Positions 48,774 through 57,973 of a stretch of DNA of 64,000 nucleotides are shown here, one piece after another. Positions within the stretch are counted from its first letter, which is position 1. The number at the start of each line of letters is the position of its first letter. The position numbers and the translations under genes were made by a program. The notes under the pieces were generated by a model. The model searched no databases. It was not told where the DNA came from and was given only the letters and a program-made list of their open reading frames with translations. Origin of the DNA: Pseudomonas sp. G2-4 (GTDB taxonomy: Bacteria > Pseudomonadota > Gammaproteobacteria > Pseudomonadales > Pseudomonadaceae); the NCBI RefSeq assembly GCF_030064125.1, contig NZ_CP125957.1, forward strand, positions 6,554,001 through 6,618,000, given 5' to 3'.

Positions 48774-49064
48774 ATGACGAAATGGCTGCTAGCTGCCGGT
48801 GTCTTGATGCCGCTTTACAGCGCTCAGGCTACACAGGATCCGGAAGCTGTGTACAACCGTGTTTGTGGTGCCTGTCATTCCGGCCAACTCCCCACGGCGC
48901 CTCGCAAGGGTGATCAGGAAGCTTGGACGCCGAGGTTGGCGAAAGGTATGGAGACGCTGGTGCAACACGTGACCCAGGGTTTCAAGGCGATGCCGCCGCG
49001 TGGTTTGTGCATGGACTGCAGTGCCGAGGATTACCGAGCCATCATCCAGTGGATGAGCGAGTAA
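48774..49064 (+). CDS. Cytochrome c5-type monohaem protein (96 aa)
   Basis: Signal peptide MTKWLLAAGVLMPLYSAQA followed by one haem site CGACH near residue 31, and a distal Met in AMPPRG (FKAMPPRGLC). CMDCSAEDYRAIIQWM closes the domain. Probably a periplasmic electron carrier to oxidases. Its ATG has AAAAGG 8 bp upstream. Directly followed by cytochrome c4 after 46 bp. Confidence 0.9.
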   Translation: MTKWLLAAGVLMPLYSAQATQDPEAVYNRVCGACHSGQLPTAPRKGDQEAWTPRLAKGMETLVQHVTQGFKAMPPRGLCMDCSAEDYRAIIQWMSE

Positions 49065-49110
49065 GCCCGGTCCATAACTCTTTAACCCTTAGCCGTAGTT
49101 GGATTAGCTG

Positions 49111-49722
49111 ATGAACAAATTGATCGTGAGTCTGCTGTTGACCTTGGGGATATCCGGCGTAGCCCACGCCGCTGGCGATGCCGCCGCCGGTCAGGCGAAA
49201 GCGGCCGTATGTGGGGCCTGCCATGGCCCAGATGGCAACAGCATGGCGCCAAACTTTCCGAAACTGGCGGGCCAAGGCGAGCGTTACCTGACCAAGCAGT
49301 TGAAGGACATCAAGGACGGCAAGCGTGTCGTGCTGGAAATGACCGGCTTGCTGACCAACCTGAACGATCAGGACCTGGCGGACATTTCGGCTTATTTCGC
49401 CAGCCAGAAGGGCAGCGTCGGCGCTGCCGATCCAAAACTCGTGGCACGTGGCGAAGCGCTGTTCCGTGGGGGTGACCTGAGCAAGGGGCTTCCAGCCTGC
49501 ACCGGTTGCCACGCGCCTGACGGCAAGGGCAACGCTGCCGCCGGCTTCCCGCATTTGGGCGGCCAACATGCTCAATATGTAGGCAAGCAATTGACCGACT
49601 TCAGAAAAGAAGAAGGCGGCCGGAGCAACGACGGCGACACCAAGCCCATGCAGAGCATTGCGAAAAAACTGAGCGACGAAGATATCGCGGCGGTGGCCAG
49701 CTACATCCAGGGTCTGCACTGA
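49111..49722 (+). CDS. cc4: Cytochrome c4, dihaem (203 aa)
   Basis: Two-domain periplasmic electron carrier. Signal peptide (MNKLIVSLLLTLGISGVAHA) then CGACHGPDG (near 33) and CTGCHAPDG (near 131) with axial Met in NSMAPNFPKLAGQ and KPMQSIAKKLS. Internal duplication is visible: GQGERYLTKQLKDIKDGKR and GQHAQYVGKQLTDFRKEEG. Feeds terminal oxidases in pseudomonads (recalled). Terminator at 49798-49826. Confidence 0.94.
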   Translation: MNKLIVSLLLTLGISGVAHAAGDAAAGQAKAAVCGACHGPDGNSMAPNFPKLAGQGERYLTKQLKDIKDGKRVVLEMTGLLTNLNDQDLADISAYFASQKGSVGAADPKLVARGEALFRGGDLSKGLPACTGCHAPDGKGNAAAGFPHLGGQHAQYVGKQLTDFRKEEGGRSNDGDTKPMQSIAKKLSDEDIAAVASYIQGLH

Positions 49723-49797
49723 GGCTTTGACTGGCATTGCGAGGGGTGGACATCCCTTGCAACGTTAACGCTCGATTAATCTCTCGATGCGAGCATC

Positions 49798-49826
49798 AAA
49801 AGGGTGGCTTTGGCCGCCCTTTTTTG
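49798..49826 (+). terminator. Terminator of the cytochrome c4 gene
   Basis: AAAAGGGTGGC pairs with GCCGCCCTTTT (one G-U) around TTTG, followed by T-run. 75 bp after the cytochrome c4 stop; before dsbA. Confidence 0.85.
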
Positions 49827-49918
49827 TGGCCGCTGCCGTTACACTAGCGAACTTGAACCCGCCACGGCCTGTCTTAAAAAAGGCCTTGCGAGGTCCCCTC
49901 ATTGTCCAGGAGTAAAGC

Positions 49919-50563
49919 ATGCGTAATCTGATTATCAGCGCCGGGCTCGTCCTCGCCAGCCTGTTCGGCATGGCCGTCCAAGCCAACGCCGACGAATCGA
50001 AAGCCCCTTATGTCGAATTGGCCAACCCCGTTGCGGTGGCCGTGCCTGGCAAGATCGAAGTGGTAGAGCTGTTCTGGTATGGCTGCCCGCATTGCTACGC
50101 TTTCGAGCCGGTTATCAATCCGTGGGTCGAGAAGCTGCCTTCGGATGTGAACTTCGTACGTATTCCCGCCATGTTCGGCGGCCCATGGGACGCCCACGGC
50201 CAGATGTTCCTGACCCTCGAGGCCATGGGCGTCGAGCACAAGGTTCACGCCGCGGTCTTCAACGCGATCCAGAAAGAAGGCAAGAAACTGGTCAAGAAAG
50301 AAGACATGGCTGACTTCCTCGCCACCCAAGGCGTTGATAAGGACAAATTCCTGGCTACGTTCGACTCCTTTGCCATCCAGGGTCAGATCAAGAAGGCCAG
50401 GGAGCTGGCGAAGAAATATGAGATCACCGGCGTACCGACCATGGTCGTCAACGGCAAGTACCGTTTTGACATCGGCTCTGCCGGCGGTGCCGAACAAGCA
50501 CTGCAGCTGGCCGACCAACTGGTCGCCAAAGAGCGAGCGGCCACCAAGGCTGCTGCCAACTAA
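49919..50563 (+). CDS. dsbA: Thiol:disulfide interchange protein DsbA (214 aa)
   Basis: Periplasmic oxidase that forms disulfides. Signal peptide MRNLIISAGLVLASLFGMAVQA, then ELFWYGCPHCYAFEPV with the CPHC active site (near residue 57) and the cis-Pro loop ITGVPTMVVNGKYRFD (near 173). Its products include pilin and the Cys-rich periplasmic proteins of this window. ATG preceded by CAGGAG. EEP-family gene follows after 14 bp. Confidence 0.95.
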   Translation: MRNLIISAGLVLASLFGMAVQANADESKAPYVELANPVAVAVPGKIEVVELFWYGCPHCYAFEPVINPWVEKLPSDVNFVRIPAMFGGPWDAHGQMFLTLEAMGVEHKVHAAVFNAIQKEGKKLVKKEDMADFLATQGVDKDKFLATFDSFAIQGQIKKARELAKKYEITGVPTMVVNGKYRFDIGSAGGAEQALQLADQLVAKERAATKAAAN

Positions 50564-50577
50564 GCGCGGCCCCGCCC

Positions 50578-51456
50578 ATGGCCCGCTGGAGCACCGAACG
50601 CATCGTTGGCCTGCATGAACCGCGGGTCAACGAGCATCATGTCACTTCCACGGGCCTGCCTGCCGACGGCTGTCTGCGGCTGCTCAGTTTCAATATCCAA
50701 GTGGGTATCAGCACCGAGCGCTACCGGCATTACCTGACCCGAGGTTGGCAGCATCTGCTGCCACACACCGGGCGAGCCGGTAACCTGCAGAAAATCGGCG
50801 ACCTGCTGAAAGATTTCGACCTGGTGGCCCTGCAAGAGGCCGACGGCGGGAGCTTGAGGTCAGGCTACGTCAATCAGGTGGAACACCTGGCCCAGCTGGG
50901 CGCTTTTCCCTACTGGTACCAGCAACTCAACCGCAACCTCGGCCGTCTCGGCCAACACAGCAATGGTGTGTTGAGTCGCTTGCGGCCGTGGGCGATTGAA
51001 GACCATCCGCTGCCGGGCCCCAAGGGGCGCGGGGCGATCCTGGCGCGTTTTGGCGAAGGTCCGGAGGCGTTGGTGGTGGTCATGATGCACCTGGCCCTCG
51101 GGGCGCGTACCCGGACGATGCAACTGGCCTACATCCGCGAGCTGATCGGCGGATACAAGCATCAGGTGTTAATGGGCGACATGAACACCCACGCCACCGA
51201 CCTGCTGCAAACTTCGCCCCTGCGCGATCTCGGCCTGCTCGCCCCGCAACTGGAAGCGACGTTCCCCAGCTGGCGCCCCCAACGCTGCCTGGACCATATC
51301 CTGCTGAGCCCGACCCTGACCCTCGAACGCGTCGAGGTGCTGGCGCAGCCCATTTCCGATCACCTGCCTGTCGCGGTCGAAATTCGTTTGCCGGGTTCGC
51401 TCACGGCCGATGCATTTCCCGTGCTGAGTCCTGCCCCTCGCGGATCCGATGAATGA
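50578..51456 (+). CDS. Endonuclease/exonuclease/phosphatase family protein (292 aa)
   Basis: EEP superfamily, metal-dependent hydrolase: LRLLSFNIQVGIS (Asn motif near residue 35), DLVALQEADGG (catalytic Glu), MMHLALGARTR, LMGDMNTHATD (GDxN) and CLDHILLSPTLTLERVEV, SDHLPVAVEIRL (SDH). All catalytic motifs are intact; substrate unknown (nucleic acid, lipid or phosphoester). No signal peptide. It overlaps the downstream diguanylate cyclase by 4 bp (ATGA), a coupling conserved in PA5488-PA5487 as remembered. Confidence 0.88.
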   Translation: MARWSTERIVGLHEPRVNEHHVTSTGLPADGCLRLLSFNIQVGISTERYRHYLTRGWQHLLPHTGRAGNLQKIGDLLKDFDLVALQEADGGSLRSGYVNQVEHLAQLGAFPYWYQQLNRNLGRLGQHSNGVLSRLRPWAIEDHPLPGPKGRGAILARFGEGPEALVVVMMHLALGARTRTMQLAYIRELIGGYKHQVLMGDMNTHATDLLQTSPLRDLGLLAPQLEATFPSWRPQRCLDHILLSPTLTLERVEVLAQPISDHLPVAVEIRLPGSLTADAFPVLSPAPRGSDE

Positions 51457-53594
51457 GCGACGACGCCGAACGCTGGAGAGAGAAGTACCTCAAGAGTATC
51501 GAACAGCAGGAAAAGCTTGAGCGCCGCTGGGACGCTCGGCTCGACTTGCTGCGTCGTGGCCTGGTGCGTAGCACCCTGGCCGCCGAGGGCACTGACCGGG
51601 CGGTTGATCAATGCATGAAAGAGATGCGCGATGTGGTGCGCACCGACGACATGGATGCCGCCCTCGCCGCCTTGTTGCCGCGCCTGGAGAAAGCCGTACT
51701 CGATTCCGAGCAGCGCCGCGAGACCCGGATCGAACAGATCAATGCCGCATTGACGGCCTTGGTTGATCAGTTACAAAGCCTGCCACTGCCAAAGGACGTC
51801 AGTCGGCCGCTGAAGAAATTTTCCAAGCAACTGGAGGACCGTGTTGGCCAGGCCCGGGAGATTCCGCTGTTGCTCAGTGAGTTGAGCGGTTTGCAGGGCA
51901 AGGCATTGAGCGCGCTGGACGGACCTGCCGGACCGAATCGTCCAGGACTGCTGCAACGATTGTTCGGCAGCCATGGCCCCGAAGAAGCACCGCAACCGAA
52001 CGAGCCGACTCAAAGTCGCGCGGCGCCTGTGTCAGAAACGACATCGCCGACGCCCACCCCCCCGGCAATCGAGGCAGCATCTGTTGCACCGGCACCGGCA
52101 CCGGCACCGGCACCGGCACCTGCGCGGGAGCAAGCCCGAACACTGGAGGCGGCGCCCGAGCCGGTCGCCGTCATTGTACCGATGGACGAGCCTGATCCAG
52201 CGCCCGCGCCGACACCTGTATCCGAAGCGCCTCAACCCGTCATCGAACCCGGCGAAGCAGATGAACCGCCGACGATCACCGATGAGCGTACGAAAACGGA
52301 ACCCGCGCTCGAGAATCCAGATGAGCTGCTGCCGCAGGCGCCGGCGACGACGCTGTCCGAAGCACCGCTCGCCGCTGCCGAAGTGACTGAGCCAGTTGAG
52401 CGAGTTGAGCCAGTCGAACCAGTTGAGGCAGTTGAGGCAGTTGAGGCAGTTGAGGCAGTTGAGCCAGCCGAGCCTCCGGCTACCGTTGATCCGGTGTCCA
52501 TCGACTCGGATGAGGCCCAGTACGCCCTGCCCGACTCACCGGAGCCCTCCTACAGCTCGGTGGCCAGGCATATCGAAGACACCCTGCTGGGCCTGTTGGG
52601 TGACCTGACCCTGCCCGAGCGGCACCGTCCCCAAGCCGAGGCCATGCGGGAACGGCTGAAGAATGGCTTGAACTGGTACGAGTTGCTGCCGATCCTCGAT
52701 GATTTGGCGGTACTCATGCTGGCCATCACCGACAGCGGCCAGCATGAGTTTGAAGCTTATCTGCAACGGCTCAACGATCGGCTTGAGTCATTCCAGAACA
52801 GCCTGCGGGCCGCCAGCGAAGACCATGCCGATAATCTGTCAGCCTCCAGGGACATGGACACCCAGATTCGCGAACAGGTGGATGGTCTGCAAAGCAGCGT
52901 CCAGGGGGCAGATGACCTGGAGGGCCTCAAGCGCGTGCTGGAGAATCACCTCGAAGGCTTGCTGGGCACCATGGACCAGCATCAGAAGCAACGCGACCTG
53001 CGCGAGCAGGAAGTCTCGGCTCGCCTGAAAAGCCTGGCCGAGCGCGTCGCATTGATGGAACAGGACGCCCAGGTCGTGCGGGATAATCTCGAAGAACAGC
53101 GGCAAAAAGCGCTCATCGATCCGCTCACGGGGCTACCTAACCGCGCCGCCTGGTCCGAGCGCCTCGAACATGAAGTCAGTCAGTGGCAGCAGCACGGTAA
53201 CAGTCTGTTGTTGGCCATGCTCGATCTCGACCATTTCAAGCGCATCAACGATAACTACGGCCATCTGGCCGGTGACCGGGTGTTGAAGCTCATCGCCTCG
53301 GTGCTACGTAGACGCCTGCGGGGTGGCGATTTCATTGCCCGCTTCGGGGGTGAAGAGTTTGTCCTGTTGGTACCCGACACTCCTCTGGCGGATGGCGCCA
53401 AGTTGGCGGAGGCCCTGCGCGCGGCCATCGAAGTCTGTCCGTTCCACTTCAAGGGCGAACCGGTGACGGTTACGATGTCCATCGGCCTGACGGCATTCAA
53501 ACCGGGTGAACGCAGCGATCTTGTGATCAAAAGAGCCGATCAGGCGCTATATCGCGCAAAAAATGCCGGACGCAACCGTGTTGAGCTGGGCTGA
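51453..53594 (+). CDS. dgcP: Diguanylate cyclase DgcP (713 aa)
   Basis: Cytosolic GGDEF protein corresponding by position to P. aeruginosa DgcP (PA5487), reported to localise at cell poles through FimV. N-terminal helical region (1-170) with a coiled coil, an acidic low-complexity linker (about 175-365) with Pro/Ala runs and the repeated EAVEAVEAVE, a second helical part with coiled coil near 410-560, then GGDEF (about 545-713): DPLTGLPNRAAWSERL, DLDHFKRINDNYGH, and ARFGGEEFVLLVPD. RGGD five residues before GGEEF is an I-site. Coupled to the EEP gene upstream by a 4-bp overlap. Confidence 0.9.
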   Translation: MSDDAERWREKYLKSIEQQEKLERRWDARLDLLRRGLVRSTLAAEGTDRAVDQCMKEMRDVVRTDDMDAALAALLPRLEKAVLDSEQRRETRIEQINAALTALVDQLQSLPLPKDVSRPLKKFSKQLEDRVGQAREIPLLLSELSGLQGKALSALDGPAGPNRPGLLQRLFGSHGPEEAPQPNEPTQSRAAPVSETTSPTPTPPAIEAASVAPAPAPAPAPAPAREQARTLEAAPEPVAVIVPMDEPDPAPAPTPVSEAPQPVIEPGEADEPPTITDERTKTEPALENPDELLPQAPATTLSEAPLAAAEVTEPVERVEPVEPVEAVEAVEAVEAVEPAEPPATVDPVSIDSDEAQYALPDSPEPSYSSVARHIEDTLLGLLGDLTLPERHRPQAEAMRERLKNGLNWYELLPILDDLAVLMLAITDSGQHEFEAYLQRLNDRLESFQNSLRAASEDHADNLSASRDMDTQIREQVDGLQSSVQGADDLEGLKRVLENHLEGLLGTMDQHQKQRDLREQEVSARLKSLAERVALMEQDAQVVRDNLEEQRQKALIDPLTGLPNRAAWSERLEHEVSQWQQHGNSLLLAMLDLDHFKRINDNYGHLAGDRVLKLIASVLRRRLRGGDFIARFGGEEFVLLVPDTPLADGAKLAEALRAAIEVCPFHFKGEPVTVTMSIGLTAFKPGERSDLVIKRADQALYRAKNAGRNRVELG

Positions 53595-53698
53595 AAACAA
53601 ATTGTTCCATTTTGTTTAATATCGGCGGGTGAGCCCGATCATTCGCCAGGCGATACGTTACACTGTTGCATTACTTCCAGCGCGTAATGCATTCCGCC

Positions 53699-54478
53699 AT
53701 GAAATTTTTGTCGCTCATTGTCGCTTTATTGATTCTGGCCGGTTGCGCCAGCGGTCCACGGCTCGATACCAGCCACCCTTCAGTCAACCACGACAGCCGC
53801 ATCCAATTCGTGGTGGTGCATTACACCTCGGCCTCCCTCGAACGATCCCTGGCGTTGCTGACCCACGGCGAAGTCAGTGCTCATTACCTGATTGGCGACG
53901 ATAAGCGCGCGACCATTTATAAACTTATGGATGAAAACCGCCGCGCCTGGCACGCCGGGGAAAGCGAATGGCAAGGCCGGACCTGGCTCAACTCCAGCTC
54001 CATCGGGATTGAAATCGTCAATCCAGGCTTCGTCGATACGCCGACCGGGCGGCTCTGGTACCCCTACAGCGAAGCTCAGGTCCAGACGTTGATCGTGTTG
54101 CTCAAGGACATCGCCCAGCGTAACGCGATCAACCCGCGCAACATCATCGGCCACAGCGACATCGCTCCCTTGCGCAAGCTCGATCCGGGGCCGCTGTTTC
54201 CCTGGAAACGCCTGGCAGAGGCCGGCTTGGGAATCTGGCCAGACGAACAGGCCGTGGCGCGCCAGCAAGCCGTATTCGCCGCGCAGTTGCCGAGCGCCAG
54301 TTGGTTCCAGGCCGAACTGGCCCGCTTCGGCTACCCGACGCCCCAGACGGGCGAATGGGATGTGGCCACCCACCATGTGCTGGCTGCCTTTCAGCTGCAC
54401 TACCGGCCGACCCGGTTCGACGGTACGCCGGATGCGCAAAGCGCGGCGATTTTGCAGGTGCTCAACCAGACAAAATAA
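53699..54478 (+). CDS. ampDh2: 1,6-anhydro-MurNAc-type amidase, AmpDh2-like lipoprotein (259 aa)
   Basis: Zinc N-acetylmuramoyl-L-alanine amidase cleaving peptidoglycan fragments. The lipobox LILAGC (Cys near residue 17) anchors it to a membrane. The amidase_2 domain has VVHYTSASLERSL with the first His, SIGIEIVNPG, and GHSDIAPLRKLDPG with the last His and Asp ligands. A C-terminal peptidoglycan-binding domain follows (FGYPTPQTGEWDVATHHVL). The start MKFLSLIVALL is chosen for a proper signal peptide; two other in-frame ATGs lie up to 11 codons upstream. Order ampDh2-kinB-algB matches P. aeruginosa. Confidence 0.9.
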   Translation: MKFLSLIVALLILAGCASGPRLDTSHPSVNHDSRIQFVVVHYTSASLERSLALLTHGEVSAHYLIGDDKRATIYKLMDENRRAWHAGESEWQGRTWLNSSSIGIEIVNPGFVDTPTGRLWYPYSEAQVQTLIVLLKDIAQRNAINPRNIIGHSDIAPLRKLDPGPLFPWKRLAEAGLGIWPDEQAVARQQAVFAAQLPSASWFQAELARFGYPTPQTGEWDVATHHVLAAFQLHYRPTRFDGTPDAQSAAILQVLNQTK

Positions 54479-54550
54479 TGACGCCCGTCCGACGAATCGG
54501 GCCAAATCCAAATCAGAAGCTATAACTCATTGGTAACTTTCGGATTACCC

Positions 54551-56167
54551 ATGATGACGGCTGCCCGCGAAACCCTACAGAGCTGGCTCCATCGCCCCCT
54601 ATTCCTGGCGATGATGGCGGCTGCCTTGAGCACGGTGCTGTTGCTGGCCGGGAGCCTGGCGGTAGTGGTGCAGCAGATCCAGCAGCGTGAAAGCGAGCAG
54701 ATGAATGCCCAGGGCGAGCGTTTCCTGCAACGCTTGGAGCAACTCTTCGGACAGCTGCGCGAAAGTCTCGACGATCTGCAAAACCAGCCGTTGCGTGGGT
54801 GTGACGATGACATGATCGCGACCTTGCGCCAGGTCAGCTTCAACTACCGCTTCGTCTACGAAGCGGTGTACATCGATGGCAGCGGCGTCTGTTCCAATCG
54901 CCCACACCAGAGCGGCTTGTCAGTGACTCGCCCGCCCGACATCCGGGGCCCGACCTACAGTTACTGGCTCAACACCACCACCGAGCCCGACGAGGATCGC
55001 GCGGCATTGATGCTGGGACGTGGCAACTTTCGGGTGGCCACGTCCCGCGGGCATTTGACGGATGTGGTCGACCTGCCGCCGGGCAGCAGCCTGCTGGTCG
55101 TCCTGGATCATGGTGAGCGGGCCATTCCTGTACTGGGGACCAATCAATACTGGCCGCCAACGGAGCCCTGGCCGCCGAAAAGCCAGCATGCCTTGCAAGT
55201 GACGCAGAACCGGCTGATCTATCGGATGCCGACCGACAACCCGGAATATCAGCTGGTGCTTATCGCTCAGCGCCACGGTTTTCAAGTTCCGCCCACCGCC
55301 TGGTGGTTGCTGCCCATCAGCCTGTTGCTGGGCCTGGGGATCGGGTTTCATGTGTTTCTGCTGGCGCGCCAGCGTCAATCCATGGATGCCGAATTACACG
55401 GAGCGATCCGGCGTGGCGAGTTGCAGGTGCTGTACCAGCCGATTTTCGACTTGAACAGCCGCAACTGTGTCGGGGCTGAAGCCTTGCTGCGCTGGCGACG
55501 ACCGGACGGCACCCTGACTAGCCCGGACTTGTTTATTCCGATGGCAGAAAACACCGGGCAGATCCGCCAGATCACCGACTTCGTGCTGCAGCGGCTATTC
55601 GACCAGTTGGGCCAGTTGCTGCGGGCTAATCCACAGCTGTACATCTCGGTGAACCTGGCGGCGTGTGATGTGATGGTGCCGCGTATCGGCGAAGTGATTG
55701 CTCGCCTGTTGGCGCTGCACCGGGTCTCGGCGCACCAGATTGCCTTTGAAGTGACTGAGCGCGGTTTGATCGATGTGCTGGTTGCCCGGGATAACCTGCA
55801 GGCGCTACGCGACGTCGGGCATCAGGTGTTGATCGACGATTTCGGCACCGGCTATTGCAGCCTGGCCTACCTGCAAACCCTGCCGGTGGACTGCCTGAAA
55901 ATCGACAAGGCTTTCATCGATGCCTTGGGTCACGATGCCGCCAGCAGCGGTGTGGCCCCTCATATCATTCGCATGGCCCACGCGCTGCAGCTCAAGGTGA
56001 TCGCCGAAGGGGTCGAGTATGAAGCCCAAGCCTCCTACCTGAGCAGCGAGGGGGTGAAGTTTGGTCAGGGTTGGTTGTTTGCGCATGCGCTCAGTGCGGT
56101 GCAGCTCATCGAATTGATTACACGGGGTCGGCGCCTGCGCGGACGACGCCTGGACGATGAAGCCTGA
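54551..56167 (+). CDS. CSS-EAL cyclic-di-GMP phosphodiesterase (538 aa)
   Basis: Degrades c-di-GMP. Two membrane helices (about 14-45 and 240-262) flank a periplasmic CSS-motif domain (GSGVCSNRPH keeps one Cys; another at GCDDDM near residue 78), followed by a complete EAL domain: GAEALLRW, NLAACDV, FEVTERG, DDFGTGYCSL, KIDKAFI, AEGVEYEAQ, GQGWLFA. All catalytic residues are present, so activity is expected. The CSS class responds to periplasmic disulfide state in E. coli. Start ATG at 54551 has only a weak ribosome-binding site; a TTG at 54530 is possible. It sits between ampDh2 and kinB. Confidence 0.88.
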   Translation: MMTAARETLQSWLHRPLFLAMMAAALSTVLLLAGSLAVVVQQIQQRESEQMNAQGERFLQRLEQLFGQLRESLDDLQNQPLRGCDDDMIATLRQVSFNYRFVYEAVYIDGSGVCSNRPHQSGLSVTRPPDIRGPTYSYWLNTTTEPDEDRAALMLGRGNFRVATSRGHLTDVVDLPPGSSLLVVLDHGERAIPVLGTNQYWPPTEPWPPKSQHALQVTQNRLIYRMPTDNPEYQLVLIAQRHGFQVPPTAWWLLPISLLLGLGIGFHVFLLARQRQSMDAELHGAIRRGELQVLYQPIFDLNSRNCVGAEALLRWRRPDGTLTSPDLFIPMAENTGQIRQITDFVLQRLFDQLGQLLRANPQLYISVNLAACDVMVPRIGEVIARLLALHRVSAHQIAFEVTERGLIDVLVARDNLQALRDVGHQVLIDDFGTGYCSLAYLQTLPVDCLKIDKAFIDALGHDAASSGVAPHIIRMAHALQLKVIAEGVEYEAQASYLSSEGVKFGQGWLFAHALSAVQLIELITRGRRLRGRRLDDEA

Positions 56168-56172
56168 GCCCC

Positions 56173-57963
56173 TCAGACCGCCAATGCCATGTAGAACTGC
56201 GTGCCCTGCCCCGGCCTTGAATAAACCCCCATGCGTCCGCCATGGAGCTGGACGATCTCCTTGCACAACGCCAGGCCCAGGCCTGCGCCACCCTTCTTGC
56301 GTCCGACCTGGACGAAGGGTTCGAAGATTCTTCCCTGCTGGCCGTAGGCAATGCCTTCACCGTTGTCTTCGACGCTGATGATCACCCGTTCGCCGTGGCG
56401 CCGGGCCTGTAGCCGGATCTGGCCGTCATCGCCGGTGTGACGCAGGGCATTGTCGATCAAGTTGTCCAGCACCCGGTCCAGCTGCGCAGCGTCGGCATGC
56501 AGGCGGGGCAGCGGGCCCTGGATCGCCACGAGCAATTCGACCCCCTTGGCCTCGGCTTGCGCGGCGAACCGCAACCGGGCCGCTTCGAGTAAATCGTCGA
56601 TGGAGCAAGGTGCCAAGGTCAGCTTTTGCAAGCCGTTCTGATAACGAGAGAAGTTCAGCAGGTCATTGATCAGCTGCATCAGCCGCTGCATTTCTTCATT
56701 GACGGTGTTGAGCAGGTCAGCTTCGCGGGACTCTTCAGGGAAATGCACGCGCTCCTGCAACAGGCCGAACGCCATGTGCATGCCAGTGACGGGGGTGCGC
56801 AGTTCGTGGGACGCACGCAACACGAATTCACTGCGGACCCGTTCGAAAGCACGCTGTTCGGTGACATCGTGCAGCACCATCACCGCGCCGAGGATATGGC
56901 CCTGGGTGTGACTGACGGGTGTGAGACTGTAGGTCAGTACCCGCGACTCGCCGTCCACCTCGATGCTCAGGTCGTCCGGCGCCCGGTCCTGGGTTCCGCC
57001 GCGCAGTACCAGTTGTAACTCTTCATCCAGCTCCAGGCGTCCCAGCGCCTCGCCCAGTCCCCGGCCCAGGCGTTCCTCATTCCAGCCCAATTGTCGCTGG
57101 GCTACTGGGTTGAGATGCTCCAGGCGGCCTTGGCGGTCGATCATCAGCAAGCCGTCGTCGATACTGTCGAGCACGGCTTGCAAGCGTTGCTGGCCGGCGA
57201 GCAGTTCATCGACATTGGTGGCCTGATGCTCGCGCAAGGCCTGGGCCATGATGCCGAAACGACGTGTCAGAAGATTCAACTCGGAGGCGGAGGAAACCGG
57301 CAACGTCACTTCGAAATTGCCCTGGCCGATGTCATCCGCCGCAGCGGCCAGCGCCTCGATCGGCGCCCCGTAACGCCGGGCGATGCCGTGGGCCGTGACG
57401 AAACCAATGATCAACACCGCCAGTCCCACCAACCCTAGCAGCCCGGAAATCAACAGTGCGCGGTCACGGGCACGGTCCTGGGTTTCACTGATATTGTTCA
57501 AGGCGACGCGATACCCCTCGACCAGGCCATTGCGCAGCGCGTTGAATTTTGTGGTCAGTTCCTGCAGGTTTTCCCGCTGGGCCGGTTGTTGGCGAGTCGC
57601 TGTGAAGGCCTCGATAAAGGCGGTGTAGTCGTCTTTCGCCTTGCTGAAGGTGTTCGTCGGATGCTCCTGGCCACGTTCATGAGCGATGCCCTCCTCCAGC
57701 AACTCGACATAATGCCGCTTGGAGACCTCCAGCGCAGCCAGGTCAGGATCATCGTTGAGTATTACCATCAACTGATCGCCCAGCGTCTGGCGCAGCTTGA
57801 GCCCCAGGTCCAGCAGGATGAAGTTGTCGCGTACCGCTTGTTCCTGGGTGTTGGCCATTTGCATCACGCTGACCAAGCCAAGCACCAGCCCTAGCAATGC
57901 CACGGTAATCAGGGCCGAGATGCTGAGAAACAGCCGCGTGCGCAGCTTCATCGCCAGTTTCAT
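56173..57963 (-). CDS. kinB: Alginate-associated sensor kinase KinB (596 aa)
   Basis: Cognate kinase of AlgB. Two membrane helices (about 8-35 and 170-192) enclose a periplasmic helical sensor domain; HAMP (RRYGAPIEALAAAADDIG), PAS region, HisKA H-box LRASHELRTPVTGMHMAFG, N-box LIDNALRHTG, G-boxes ENGEGIAYG and GAGLGLALCKEIVQLHGG. Start at 57963 lies 10 bp after the algB stop; a second ATG at 57951 would remove four residues and is equally plausible. It controls alginate and virulence traits in P. aeruginosa; the end of this gene is 5 bp from the convergent EAL gene. Confidence 0.94.
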   Translation of the reverse strand: MKLAMKLRTRLFLSISALITVALLGLVLGLVSVMQMANTQEQAVRDNFILLDLGLKLRQTLGDQLMVILNDDPDLAALEVSKRHYVELLEEGIAHERGQEHPTNTFSKAKDDYTAFIEAFTATRQQPAQRENLQELTTKFNALRNGLVEGYRVALNNISETQDRARDRALLISGLLGLVGLAVLIIGFVTAHGIARRYGAPIEALAAAADDIGQGNFEVTLPVSSASELNLLTRRFGIMAQALREHQATNVDELLAGQQRLQAVLDSIDDGLLMIDRQGRLEHLNPVAQRQLGWNEERLGRGLGEALGRLELDEELQLVLRGGTQDRAPDDLSIEVDGESRVLTYSLTPVSHTQGHILGAVMVLHDVTEQRAFERVRSEFVLRASHELRTPVTGMHMAFGLLQERVHFPEESREADLLNTVNEEMQRLMQLINDLLNFSRYQNGLQKLTLAPCSIDDLLEAARLRFAAQAEAKGVELLVAIQGPLPRLHADAAQLDRVLDNLIDNALRHTGDDGQIRLQARRHGERVIISVEDNGEGIAYGQQGRIFEPFVQVGRKKGGAGLGLALCKEIVQLHGGRMGVYSRPGQGTQFYMALAV

Positions 57964-57973
57964 AAGGGATTGC

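Noticed and set aside
53340..53600. Possible frameshift or truncation at the end of dgcP
   Set aside because: The GGDEF domain is complete to its usual RNRVELG-type end, so the gene is intact.
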